A stretch of DNA of 64,000 nt, from contig JAFSJE010000069.1 of assembly GCA_017439425.1 (NCBI GenBank), positions 19,393 to 83,392 on the forward strand. Reading direction: 5' to 3'. A program made the translations under genes and the position numbers. Shown here piece after piece: positions 16,478 to 24,602 of the stretch (the first letter of the stretch is position 1; the number at the start of each line of letters is the position of its first letter). The stretch is from Oscillospiraceae bacterium (GTDB taxonomy: Bacteria > Bacillota > Clostridia > Oscillospirales > Oscillospiraceae). The notes beneath the pieces are model-generated. The model was not told where the DNA came from, searched no databases, and saw nothing but the letters and a program-made list of their open reading frames with translations.

Positions 16478-17365
16478 TCATACCTTCAGATAGTTGCGGA
16501 TCGCAATAAGCGAGCCGATTACTCCGACCACAAAGCCGACTGCAACGAATACGATGAGCATCGGCACGGCGATCTGTGAAAAAGGAATAAAGGTGATGAA
16601 GGAAAAGCCGGTGTTGCCGATGAGCTTTTCCGTGACTAACCTATAAATGCCATATTGTAGTATGTACGCGCTCAGCGAGCCGAACGCCGCGAGCACAAGT
16701 CCCTCGACTACGAAGGGCCAGCGGATGAAGCTCGAGGTCGCGCCGACCATCTTCATGATTGCGATCTCCTCGCGCCGCTCAAAGGTAGTGAGCTTTATCG
16801 TGTTCGACATGATGAACAGCGAGATCACGAGCAGTATCACAACAAGGGAAACGGAAACCGTAGTCACGATGTTGCGTATCCTCACAAAGCCCTCGCTGAT
16901 CTCGAGGTGAGCGTTGATCTTCGCGATGCCGCGCACCGAGAGAAGATCGGTCTGGGTCTTTGCCATGAGCGAGATATCGTCGAGCTTTATTATGTATCTG
17001 TGGCGGAACACCGTTGCGTCAACGCCGTCGAAGAGCGAGGTGTTCTCATACTGCTTCACAAAGGATTCCATAGCCTCCTCGCGGGAAACAAACTGCGCCG
17101 AGGCGACGTTGGGAACCTGCTCGATGCGGCTCTCAAGCGCCCTCGCGTCAACGTCGGAGAGGCTCTCGTCAATGTAGGCGAGTATCTCGTTTTCAGACTC
17201 CATGCGGTAGATTATCGAATCAACGTTGAGGCTCAGGAGGCTGAACGAGCCCATGATTATGAGGCAGGCGACGATGATGCAAATCGAAGCGAAGCTCATA
17301 AAGCCGTGGTTGAATACGCTCACCATTCCCTCTTTGAGGTAATATCCAATTCTGTTACTCGTCAT
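16478..17365 (-). CDS. ftsX: Cell division ABC-type protein FtsX
   Basis: The 296-residue membrane subunit of FtsEX. A first membrane segment (FASICIIVACLIIMGSFSLL) is followed by an extracellular domain of about 110 residues, which contacts the wall hydrolase, and then three membrane segments with EEIAIMKMVGAT between. MTSNRIGYYLKEG is the usual N-terminus, so the ATG at 17365, overlapping the ftsE stop by 11 bases, is preferred over an in-frame upstream start. Together with FtsE it should gate the two downstream M23 hydrolases. Confidence 0.94.
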   Translation of the reverse strand: MTSNRIGYYLKEGMVSVFNHGFMSFASICIIVACLIIMGSFSLLSLNVDSIIYRMESENEILAYIDESLSDVDARALESRIEQVPNVASAQFVSREEAMESFVKQYENTSLFDGVDATVFRHRYIIKLDDISLMAKTQTDLLSVRGIAKINAHLEISEGFVRIRNIVTTVSVSLVVILLVISLFIMSNTIKLTTFERREEIAIMKMVGATSSFIRWPFVVEGLVLAAFGSLSAYILQYGIYRLVTEKLIGNTGFSFITFIPFSQIAVPMLIVFVAVGFVVGVIGSLIAIRNYLKV

Positions 17366-18041
17366 AGCTGTAGTACCTGTCCATTCTGTCGCTGACGACT
17401 CTTCCCGCGTCAATAGCTATAACGCGCTTGTTGAAGTTGTTTACAAGCTCCTTTTCGTGTGTGACGACAAGCACGGTTGTGCCGAGCTCGTTTATTTTCT
17501 CAAGGAGCATCATGATTTCAAGGCTTCTCGCGGGGTCGAGATTTCCCGTCGGCTCGTCCGCGATAATGACGCGCGGATTGTTGACGAGCGCTCTCGCGAT
17601 GGCGACTCGCTGCTGCTCGCCGCCCGACAGCTCGTCCGGTCTGCGCATCATCCGCTTGTCAAGTCCGACAAGCTCGAGAACGTAAGGCACTCTGCGGCGT
17701 ATCTCCTTATTTGAGGCGCCGACGACGCGCATGGCAAACGCCACGTTTTCATAAACGGTCTTGCCCTCCATGAGGCGGAAGTCCTGGAAAACCACGCCGA
17801 GCGTGCGGCGCATATACGGCATCTTTGAAAACTTTATGGAGCCCATATCATAGCCGTTTACGTTGACCTCGCCGTCCATAGGTGCGATTTCGCCGGTAAT
17901 GAGCTTGATAATAGTGGTCTTGCCGCTGCCGGAGGGACCGACGAGGAACACAAACTCCCCGTCCTGTATCTCAAAGGATACGCCCTTCAGCGCTTTCGTG
18001 CCGTTCTCATACGTTTTAAAGACGTCTGTAAATCTAACCAT
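17355..18041 (-). CDS. ftsE: Cell division ATP-binding protein FtsE
   Basis: A 228-residue ABC ATPase with Walker A GPSGSGKTT, signature LSGGEQQR and Walker B VIIADEPTGN. It pairs with FtsX to couple ATP hydrolysis to septal peptidoglycan cleavage. It starts only four bases after the PucR-type regulator and overlaps ftsX, so regulator, ftsE, ftsX and both hydrolases appear to be one transcript. Confidence 0.96.
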   Translation of the reverse strand: MVRFTDVFKTYENGTKALKGVSFEIQDGEFVFLVGPSGSGKTTIIKLITGEIAPMDGEVNVNGYDMGSIKFSKMPYMRRTLGVVFQDFRLMEGKTVYENVAFAMRVVGASNKEIRRRVPYVLELVGLDKRMMRRPDELSGGEQQRVAIARALVNNPRVIIADEPTGNLDPARSLEIMMLLEKINELGTTVLVVTHEKELVNNFNKRVIAIDAGRVVSDRMDRYYSYDE

Positions 18042-18045
18042 TTTC

Positions 18046-19134
18046 TTATGCTTTCTGTGAATTCAAGTATTTTTTGACCATGAGCGCCACCTTGAACACT
18101 ATGGCCTGATCAAACTCGCGGAGATCGAGTCCGGTCATCTTCTTTATCTTGCCGAGGCGGTAAACGAGGGTATTGCGGTGAACGAAGAGCTTGCGGCTCG
18201 TCTCGGAGATGTTGAGGTTATTGTCGAAGAACTCAGTGATGATGGAAAGAGTCTCCTCGTCGAGCGAGTCGATGGGGTTCTTCTTGAATACCTCCTGCAG
18301 GAACATCTCGCACATTGTCGTCGGGAGCTGATAGATAAGGCGGCCGATGCCGAGAGATTCGTAGCTTATTATGCTCTTCTCTGTGTCGAAAACCTTGCCG
18401 ACCTCGATGGCGATCTGCGCCTCCTTATATCTCGCTGCAAGATCGCGCAGGTGGAGCGCGACGGAGCCGATGCCGATGACGCACTTGATCTTGAGATCGT
18501 CTTTGATCGCCTTTTCGATCTCGCGGGCGACCTTGATGAGATCCTTCTCCTCGCAGGCGTTGGCGTTGAGCTCTTTGATTACGCAGATATCAGACTCGTT
18601 GATGCTGATGACGAAATCGCGCTCTCTGTCCGGGAAAACGCGGCGAAGCGCGTCGACAGCGGCGATGTCAGAGCGGCTGAGCTCGCGGATGTAGAACACG
18701 CCGCGCGCTGTCTCGGGAACGAAATGCAGCTCCTTGGCGTGAACGTAGATATCGCCGGGCAGTATGTTCTCGGTGATGATGTTCTTGACGAGCGCGGAGC
18801 GGTCATATTTTTCCTCATAGTAGTTCTTTGCGCTCTGAACGGCTACTGCCGCCATAACGGCATAGCTCTGCGCAAGCTCGTCGGTACCCTCGACGAAAAC
18901 GGCATAGTCAAAGTGTGTATCGCTGCCTGAGAGCGGACGGAAGGTCTTGCCCGCAATAACAGCAAACTTCTCGCCTGCCATGCCCTCGAGCACCTGGCCG
19001 TCGGCAATATGCGTTCCCATGATTGCAAGGTCAGTGGATGCGACTACGTTACCCTCGCTGTCAACGACACCGATCGGGCGCTGCGTGGCTTCCTTCATCT
19101 GAACAACCATACTCTGAAATATTCTGCTTGCCAT
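18046..19134 (-). CDS. PucR/CdaR-type transcriptional regulator
   Basis: A 362-residue protein with an N-terminal sensory region (IGVVDSEGNVVASTD, a sugar-diacid/PAS-like start), a middle GGDEF-like region typical of CdaR proteins (residues 140-260), and a C-terminal HTH_30 domain (ISETSRKLFVHRNTLVYRLGKI). AGGAGG six bases before the 19134 ATG sets the start, although the frame is open further upstream. It leads the ftsEX-M23 operon, an uncommon partner for this regulator class. Ligand unknown. Confidence 0.88.
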   Translation of the reverse strand: MASRIFQSMVVQMKEATQRPIGVVDSEGNVVASTDLAIMGTHIADGQVLEGMAGEKFAVIAGKTFRPLSGSDTHFDYAVFVEGTDELAQSYAVMAAVAVQSAKNYYEEKYDRSALVKNIITENILPGDIYVHAKELHFVPETARGVFYIRELSRSDIAAVDALRRVFPDRERDFVISINESDICVIKELNANACEEKDLIKVAREIEKAIKDDLKIKCVIGIGSVALHLRDLAARYKEAQIAIEVGKVFDTEKSIISYESLGIGRLIYQLPTTMCEMFLQEVFKKNPIDSLDEETLSIITEFFDNNLNISETSRKLFVHRNTLVYRLGKIKKMTGLDLREFDQAIVFKVALMVKKYLNSQKA

Positions 19135-19190
19135 GCTGAACCTCCTATTAAGTATATTTTCTCTTATAATTATCAAGTCTACCATCTTAC

Positions 19191-19219
19191 ATAATACATC
19201 ATCATTTTGCATATTGCAA
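19191..19219 (-). promoter_or_regulatory. Promoter of the regulator-ftsEX operon
   Basis: On the minus strand TTGCAA (19219-19214) and TATTAT (19196-19191) are 17 bases apart, giving a leader of about 50 bases before the regulator ATG. Confidence 0.7.
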
Positions 19220-19322
19220 CAACTTTTTATCATTTTGACGAAGAAATTATTTTAAACACTCCGGAATAATGTGTCTGAAGCGCGAATAATCTTTACCAAA
19301 CTCCATTTCGAGAGGTGACATC

Positions 19323-19796
19323 ATGTTCGTTTATACTGCCAAATTTTCCCGTCAAAAAATAGTAATTGGACTGATTTCAGTCGTAGTTATCGCCGCCGTC
19401 ATATTAATCATCGCCGGAGTTTTCGGGCAAAGTGACAAAGATACCGTCACTCCGGTCTCCTCAGTGCGCTCCAACGATGACAGAGTGAGTTATCTGAGTT
19501 CCCTTGGCTGGCAGGTCGAGGAGGAGCCGCTGGAAACCGTCTCCGTGCGCATACCGGAAAAGCTTGACGCCGTCTTTGCCGACTACAATTCTCTCCAGCA
19601 GAGTCAGGGCAATAACCTCGAAAAGTACGCCGGCAAGCTCTGCACGCGTTACACCTACAAGGTCACGAATTACCCCACCGGCGACGACAGCGTGGTTGCC
19701 GATCTCATAGTCTACCGCGGAAAGGTAATCGCCGGAGACGTGCAGTCGGTCGCGATAGGCGGCTTCATGCAGGGGCTCGAATACCCGAAGGGGTAA
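19323..19796 (+). CDS. DUF4830-type membrane-anchored protein
   Basis: A 157-residue protein with one N-terminal membrane segment (IVIGLISVVVIAAVILIIAGV) and an extracellular domain containing LGWQVEEEPLE, RIPEKLDAVFADYNSLQQSQG and YKVTNYPTGD. This pattern matches DUF4830 of Clostridia, whose function is unknown. GAGAGGTG precedes the ATG. It is transcribed divergently from the PucR-type gene and converges on the TepA-like gene across a mobile repeat. Confidence 0.78.
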   Translation: MFVYTAKFSRQKIVIGLISVVVIAAVILIIAGVFGQSDKDTVTPVSSVRSNDDRVSYLSSLGWQVEEEPLETVSVRIPEKLDAVFADYNSLQQSQGNNLEKYAGKLCTRYTYKVTNYPTGDDSVVADLIVYRGKVIAGDVQSVAIGGFMQGLEYPKG

Positions 19797-19800
19797 AAAA

Positions 19801-19822
19801 GAGGCGGGAAATCTCCCGCCCC
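19801..19822 (-). terminator. Distal copy of the tepA terminator hairpin
   Basis: On the minus strand GGCGGGAGATTTCCCGCC is followed by CTCTTTTTT, a typical terminator. It is the left member of a 22-bp direct repeat (right member 19984-20005, one mismatch) that brackets the mobile element. On the plus strand it also lies just past the DUF4830 gene. Confidence 0.85.
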
Positions 19823-19983
19823 AGACTGTAGACAAAGAAGAACAGCGTTGGATAAAGGAGGCGGGGATCTGTGAAGGGGCCGGCCGAGAGGCCCCTTCAC
19901 GTCGCATCACCCGCCCGCAGGCGTCATATTTTGCGCTCTCAAAGTGCAAAATATGTTCGATGCGGAGACTTTGTCTACGCATT
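19823..19983. mobile_element. MITE-like element, copy B
   Basis: A 161-bp element homologous to 2145-2308 but in the opposite orientation in the window. Inverted ends are GTAGACAAAG (19829-19838) and CTTTGTCTAC (19970-19979). The GTGAAGGGGCC stem is intact, while the CATATTTTGC stem has lost pairing near its loop. It is flanked by a 22-bp direct repeat of the local terminator hairpin. Relative to the gene whose terminator it splits, its orientation is reversed compared with copy A. No transposase is encoded. Confidence 0.78.
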
Positions 19984-20005
19984 GAGACGGGAAATCTCCC
20001 GCCCC
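19984..20005 (-). terminator. Proximal copy of the tepA terminator hairpin
   Basis: GACGGGAAATCTCCCGCC lies directly after the tepA-like stop codon (minus strand) and can still pair through CGGGA/TCCCG, but it runs into the mobile element instead of a T tract. It duplicates 19801-19822. Confidence 0.7.
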
Positions 20006-20650
20006 TTATTCTCTGTCCTTGTCCTTAATCCTTCCGTGCAGATAGCTGAGCGCGTCGGAGATGGTGCCGACTCTGTCGATAAGTCCGAGGCTCACTGCCT
20101 CGTAGGATTCAACAACAGAGCCGACATCGTTACTGAGTTCCCCGGTCTTCATGCACAGCTCAAGGTACCGCTCCTTTGACATGCGCGAGTTTGCCTCGAC
20201 GAAGCGGACGATCCTGTTCTGCACCTCCGCAAAGTAGCGGTAGGTCTGCTCCGAGCCGATGACTGTACCGGTAATCCGCACCGGGTGGATCGTCATTGCC
20301 GCACTCGGCGCGATCATCGAAACGTCCGCCGCGACCGCAAGCGGCACTCCGATGGAGTGGCTCCCGCCGAGAACGAGCGAAACTGTCGGCTTCTTCATGC
20401 CCGCGATGATCTCCGCTATCGCAAGCCCCGCTTCGATATCGCCGCCTGCTGTGTTCAGAAGCACCAGAAGCGCGTCTATATTCTCAGATTCCTCCACCGC
20501 CGCAAGCTCCGGCAACAGATGCTCGTACTTTGTCGCCTTCTGCTCCTGCGGCAGGAGCGTGTGACCCTCGATCTGCCCGATGATCGTTATGCAGTGAATC
20601 CTGTGCGCCGTGACCGAGCCGAACTGAGTGATTTCATTCTGATTTTCCAA
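20006..20650 (-). CDS. tepA: ClpP-family serine protease, TepA-like
   Basis: A 214-residue ClpP-fold protein related to Bacillus TepA (YmfB). The oxyanion strand is NTAGGDIEAGLAIAE, the nucleophile serine is in GGSHSIGVP, and the histidine in MTIHPVR. TepA-type proteins are ATPase-independent ClpP relatives; a role in protein export or spore biology has been proposed in Bacillus. The only plausible start is a TTG at 20650; its Shine-Dalgarno-like GGGGGTG is part of the upstream terminator stem. The next possible starts would cut into the conserved HCITIIGQIEGH strand. Confidence 0.88.
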   Translation of the reverse strand: MENQNEITQFGSVTAHRIHCITIIGQIEGHTLLPQEQKATKYEHLLPELAAVEESENIDALLVLLNTAGGDIEAGLAIAEIIAGMKKPTVSLVLGGSHSIGVPLAVAADVSMIAPSAAMTIHPVRITGTVIGSEQTYRYFAEVQNRIVRFVEANSRMSKERYLELCMKTGELSNDVGSVVESYEAVSLGLIDRVGTISDALSYLHGRIKDKDRE

Positions 20651-20655
20651 AAAAG

Positions 20656-20699
20656 AACACCCCCGTTTTCGCTTATTGTGGGCAAAATCCGGGGGTGTT
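20656..20699 (-). terminator. Terminator of the coaE-M18 gene, overlapping the tepA ribosome site
   Basis: AACACCCCCG (20656-20665) pairs with CGGGGGTGTT (20690-20699) around a 24-base loop, followed on the minus strand by a T-rich tract. The downstream arm supplies the GGGGGTG that precedes the TTG start of tepA by eight bases. Confidence 0.85.
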
Positions 20700-20709
20700 A
20701 TTCATTTTA

Positions 20710-22665
20710 TCAGATGATTTCCGACTTATACGCCGCCTTCATCGCGCGGTAGGTCATGTAGCAGTCGTACTTCGACACGATCTCGAACGGAGAGTGCATC
20801 GCAAGCACCGGAGTTCCGGCGTCGATGGTCTCGATGTCGCGATTAGCCATGTACGCCGCGACCGTTCCTCCGCCGCCCTCGTCGACCTTGCCGAGCTCAC
20901 CGGTCTGCCAGACTACGCCGTCCTCTGCGAAGATTCTGCGTACCTTGCCGACGGTCTCAGCCGCGGCGTCAGAGGCGCCGCCCTTGCCGCGGGAGCCGGT
21001 GTACTTGCAGATTCCGACGCCGTAGTTGAGGCGGGTATTGTTCATCTTGTCGCTGACCTCGGGGTACATCGGGTCATAGGCGTTCGTTACGTCAGCGGAA
21101 ATGCAGAGCGTATTTGCGAAGCAGTGGCGGAGAATGCTGCCGTCATTGCGGCAAAGATCCTCCATGAAGTTCTCGAACGCTCTCGACTGCATTCCGGTAA
21201 CGCCGACAGAGCCGATCTCTTCCTTGTCGGCGAGGATGCAGATTGCTGTGTACTCGGGGTTCTCAGTCTCGTAGATTGCCTTCAGTTCGGCGTATGCGCA
21301 GACGCGGTCGTCGTGGCCGTAGGAAGCGATGAGCGAGCGGTCGAAGCCGACGTCGCGCGGCTCGAGCGCGGGAGTTACCTCCAGCTCAGCGGAGAGGAAG
21401 TCGGTCTCGGTGATGCCGTACTTCTCGTTCATGAGCTTCATAACACCGAGCTTTATGCGGTCGCCGCCCTCCTCGCCGTAGGGCAGGGAACCGATGATGA
21501 GGTTCAGGTTCTCGCCGGGTATCGCCTGACCGAGCGGCTGCTGAGACTGCTTCGCCGCAAGGTGCGGAAGCAGGTCGGTGATTACGAACGTCGGGTCATT
21601 CTTATCGTCGCCGATGCTGATTTCAACCGCTTTGCCGTCCTTCTTTATTACCACGCCGTGGATTGCAAGCGGTATGCAGAGCCACTGATACTTGCGGATG
21701 CCGCCATAGTAGTGGGTCTTGAGGTATGCGACCTCGTCGCGTTCCATGAGCGGAACCTCCTTGAGGTCAAGGCGCGGGGAGTCGATGTGTGCGGCGCAGA
21801 TGTGCGTGCCCTCCTCCATCGGCTTTTTGCCCATAACGGCAAGAATGAGAGCCTTGCCGCGGAGTGAGCGGTAGATTTTATCGCCGGGCTTGAGCGCGTC
21901 CTTGCCGTTCCAAGCCTTGAAGCCGACCTTCTCCGCCTGACGCACAGCCTCCTTTACCGCGAGGCGCTCAGTTCTCGCCGCGGCAAGAAACGCCTTGTAC
22001 TCCTCACCATAAGCATCGGAGGCGCGCTTCTCCTCCTCGCTCAGAGTGTCCGCGAGATGCTTCTGATTGTAGAAAAGCTCGTCGCGCAGATCGTTCTTTT
22101 TCTCTTCCATTATATCAATTTCCTTTCCAATTACATTATCCAGATAAGCGGAAAGCTCCGCCTCAGAACCAAAGCTATTCTCAATAACGAGGCCGCATTT
22201 TTCTCTGTACCACGTCTCGCTCTTCTGCCCGTCCACACGCGCCTCGGCATACGCTCTGTCGATACCGTCGCGGCGCATTATGCGCTCTATGCGTATTTCT
22301 CTCGGCGCTGTCACGGCAATAATTCTATCGCAGAGCGCCGCCTCGCCGCCTTCAAAAAGCTCCACCGCATCTATCGCGGCGTTCCTTTTGCCGGAAATGA
22401 GGTGCTTTACCTCGTCGAGCACTGCCGGGTGCGTGATTTCGTTTAATCTTTTGAGCCTTTCGCGGTCGGAAAAGACGATATTTGCGAGCTTTTTGCGCTC
22501 CAGCGTGCCGAATTCCGACATGATCGCGCCTCGCAGAGCTTCGTCGCCGTCAAACAGTCTGTGGTAGACCTCGTCGCAGTCGACCACTGTGCAGCCTTTG
22601 GCTTCAAGCCATCGGAGAAGCGTGGTCTTTCCCGCTCCGGTCTGACCGGTCACGCCGATAATCAC
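20710..22665 (-). CDS. coaE: Dephospho-CoA kinase fused in frame to M18 aminopeptidase
   Basis: One open frame encodes two enzymes. The first 185 residues are CoaE, the last step of CoA synthesis (ATP-dependent phosphorylation of dephospho-CoA), with P-loop GVTGQTGAGKTT. The remaining 466 residues are an M18 metallo-aminopeptidase, with zinc-site blocks HICAAHIDSPRLD, DKEEIGSVG and the late GTPVLAMHSPFE. No stop codon separates them. However, an ATG at 22110 begins the peptidase (MEEKKNDLRDELFYNQ) and is preceded by GGAAAGGAAA at a good distance, so the peptidase may also be made alone. The GTG start overlaps the tsaC stop by four bases. Confidence 0.85.
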   Translation of the reverse strand: MIIGVTGQTGAGKTTLLRWLEAKGCTVVDCDEVYHRLFDGDEALRGAIMSEFGTLERKKLANIVFSDRERLKRLNEITHPAVLDEVKHLISGKRNAAIDAVELFEGGEAALCDRIIAVTAPREIRIERIMRRDGIDRAYAEARVDGQKSETWYREKCGLVIENSFGSEAELSAYLDNVIGKEIDIMEEKKNDLRDELFYNQKHLADTLSEEEKRASDAYGEEYKAFLAAARTERLAVKEAVRQAEKVGFKAWNGKDALKPGDKIYRSLRGKALILAVMGKKPMEEGTHICAAHIDSPRLDLKEVPLMERDEVAYLKTHYYGGIRKYQWLCIPLAIHGVVIKKDGKAVEISIGDDKNDPTFVITDLLPHLAAKQSQQPLGQAIPGENLNLIIGSLPYGEEGGDRIKLGVMKLMNEKYGITETDFLSAELEVTPALEPRDVGFDRSLIASYGHDDRVCAYAELKAIYETENPEYTAICILADKEEIGSVGVTGMQSRAFENFMEDLCRNDGSILRHCFANTLCISADVTNAYDPMYPEVSDKMNNTRLNYGVGICKYTGSRGKGGASDAAAETVGKVRRIFAEDGVVWQTGELGKVDEGGGGTVAAYMANRDIETIDAGTPVLAMHSPFEIVSKYDCYMTYRAMKAAYKSEII

Positions 22666-23276
22666 GCGATCACCGCCTCGATCTCCTCTTTTGAGACCGC
22701 TCCGGCGCGGAGGATCTTTATTCCCTCGCCCGTGAGATCTATGACAGTGCTCGGCACACCGCCGCCGCACCTGCCGCCGTCGATAACCGCCTCGATGCGC
22801 CCGTCAAAGGCTTTGAGAGCTTCCTCCGCGCTCTCCGCACTAGGCTCACCGGAGAGATTTGCGCTTGTGCCGGTAAGCGGCACGTTCGTGAGCCGCAGAA
22901 GCTCCAGAACAGCGGCATTGTCCGGACACCGGACGCCGACCGTTTCGCCGCCTGCCGTGAGCGCGTCTGAGACAGTATCGCGCTTTCTGAGGACAAGCGT
23001 AACGGGGCCGGGGAAGTATTTTTCAGCGATTTTATACGCCGCCTTTGGAATATCGCGGCACAGCGCCTCGGCGCCGCGCATATCGCGCACGAAAACGCTT
23101 ATCGGCTTGCGCTCGTCCCGACCCTTTGCGGTAAAAATCTTTTTTATCGCCGCCTCGTTCGTGGCGTCGGCGCAAAGTCCGTAGACCGTCTCGGTCGGCG
23201 CGGCTATAAGTCCGCCCGCGCGAATAATTTCGGCGGCGCGCGCTATTTCGTCAGTTCGGAGAATTTCGGTATTCAT
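22662..23276 (-). CDS. tsaC: Threonylcarbamoyl-AMP synthase (YrdC/Sua5)
   Basis: A 204-residue YrdC-fold protein that makes threonylcarbamoyl-adenylate from threonine, bicarbonate and ATP for the t6A modification of ANN-decoding tRNAs. Characteristic blocks are GGLIAAPTETVYGLCADATN, KGRDERKPISVFV, and GTSANLSGEPS. It has only the YrdC domain, without the Sua5 C-terminal part. It overlaps prfA upstream and coaE downstream by four bases each, a common clostridial order. Confidence 0.95.
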   Translation of the reverse strand: MNTEILRTDEIARAAEIIRAGGLIAAPTETVYGLCADATNEAAIKKIFTAKGRDERKPISVFVRDMRGAEALCRDIPKAAYKIAEKYFPGPVTLVLRKRDTVSDALTAGGETVGVRCPDNAAVLELLRLTNVPLTGTSANLSGEPSAESAEEALKAFDGRIEAVIDGGRCGGGVPSTVIDLTGEGIKILRAGAVSKEEIEAVIA

Positions 23277-24331
23277 CCTTTAAGCCTTTCTGCGGTATCT
23301 GCTGCGGCGAGCGCGTCGATGAGCTCGTCAAGTCCGCCGTTCATTATCTTTCCGAGCGGGAAGGATTTATCCTCGCCCGTTATGCGCTTATCAACAACGC
23401 TGTCGCGCTGATAGAAATATGTGCGTATCTTCTCGCTTCTCTCACCCGTACCTACCATAGAGCGGCGCGAGGCGTTTTCGGTGTCGTTTTTCTTCTGCAG
23501 TTCGATCTCATAGAGCTTCGAGCGCAGAATCGCGAGCGCCTTGTCCTTATTTCGGTACTGGCTGCGCTCATCCTGACACTCTACCACGATGCCCGTCGGA
23601 ATATGGGTCACGCGGATAGCGGAGGAGGTCTTGTTTACCTTCTGCCCTCCCGCTCCGGAGGAACGGAACACGTCAATTTTAACATCGTCCTCGTTAAGCT
23701 CAAAGTCCACATCCTCAGCCTCCGGCAAAACCGCGACCGTCGCAGTCGAGGTCTGTATCCTGCCGTTTGACTCGGTCACCGGGATTCTCTTTACACAGTG
23801 ACCGCCGGACTCGAATTTGAGGCGCGAATACGCCCCCTCGCCGCTGATTATGAGGCTTATTTCCTTGAAGCCGCCGAGCTCCGTGGCGTTTTCGTTTACG
23901 ATTTCGAGCTTCCAACCCTTAGAATCGCAGTACATGGAGTACATTCTGTAAATATCCGCTGCAAAGAGCGCCGCCTCCTCGCCTCCGATGCCCTGCCGGA
24001 TCTCCATAACTACGTTTTTTGAGTCGTTCGGGTCGCGCGGGAGAAGCAGAATTGTAAGTTCTTCGTCAGCTCTTTCAAGCTCACTCTTCGCGCTCTCAAG
24101 CTCCTCCTTCGCCATTTCACCGAGCTCCGGGTCACCGAGAAGCGCCTTCGCGTCCTCAATATTCTGCGCAACGCGCATTCTTCTGCGGTAAGCCTCGACA
24201 ACCGGTGCGAGCTCCTTCTGCTCCTTTGCGACCTCGGCGTATCGCTTCGGGTCGGAGTAGACCTCCGCGCTCTCCAACAGCGCGCCGAGATCAGTATATT
24301 TCTTTTCGATTTCGGCAAGCTTATTAAGCAC
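23273..24331 (-). CDS. prfA: Peptide chain release factor 1
   Basis: RF1 of 352 residues, which releases nascent peptides at UAA and UAG. The stop-codon-reading tripeptide is PVT in KRIPVTESNG, and the catalytic GGQ is in SGAGGQKVNKTSS. The GTG at 24331 (first residues LNKLAEIEKKY) is preferred because GGGGTGAC lies six bases before it and the length then fits the family. No prmC methyltransferase gene is adjacent. Confidence 0.95.
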   Translation of the reverse strand: MLNKLAEIEKKYTDLGALLESAEVYSDPKRYAEVAKEQKELAPVVEAYRRRMRVAQNIEDAKALLGDPELGEMAKEELESAKSELERADEELTILLLPRDPNDSKNVVMEIRQGIGGEEAALFAADIYRMYSMYCDSKGWKLEIVNENATELGGFKEISLIISGEGAYSRLKFESGGHCVKRIPVTESNGRIQTSTATVAVLPEAEDVDFELNEDDVKIDVFRSSGAGGQKVNKTSSAIRVTHIPTGIVVECQDERSQYRNKDKALAILRSKLYEIELQKKNDTENASRRSMVGTGERSEKIRTYFYQRDSVVDKRITGEDKSFPLGKIMNGGLDELIDALAAADTAERLKG

Positions 24332-24384
24332 AAAAGTCACCCCTTTCCAGTAATAACATTGTATTTTAACATAAAAGAGCGCTG

Positions 24385-24413
24385 TTGTAAAGTGATTCAA
24401 TATGTGTTACAAT
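24385..24413 (+). promoter_or_regulatory. Promoter of the L-serine dehydratase operon
   Basis: TTGTAA (24385-24390) and TACAAT (24408-24413) are 17 bases apart. Transcription should begin near 24420, at the first bases of the R3 hairpin repeat. Confidence 0.7.
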
Positions 24414-24418
24414 GGTTA

Positions 24419-24580
24419 ATACTAAGCGCCAATAAAATCATTTATATCTTTCCGGTCAGAATTGTGCCAAGCTTTGCCCCTTCCTTGACCATATATGTCC
24501 ATTATGCTCTGCGGAAGCCGCCTCGTCTGGCGCAATTCTGCCACGGAAATCTAATAAAGCATTTTATCGGCGATTAGTAT
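24419..24580. repeat. Long hairpin repeat, copy R3, in the sdaAB leader
   Basis: Arms of about 50 bases are imperfect inverted copies: ATACTAAGCGCCAATAAAAT at the left end and ATTTTATCGGCGATTAGTAT at the right, then CAGAATTGTGCCA against TGGCGCAATTCTG further in. The terminal bases resemble copy R1. It occupies most of the 189 bases between the promoter and the sdaAB start, so its RNA would form a large stem-loop in the leader. Confidence 0.75.
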
Positions 24581-24602
24581 AAAAACAAATTCGGAGGCAC
24601 TT

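Noticed and set aside
20695..21867. 390-codon plus-strand frame
   Set aside because: Antisense shadow of the M18 aminopeptidase; its composition reflects the opposite coding strand.
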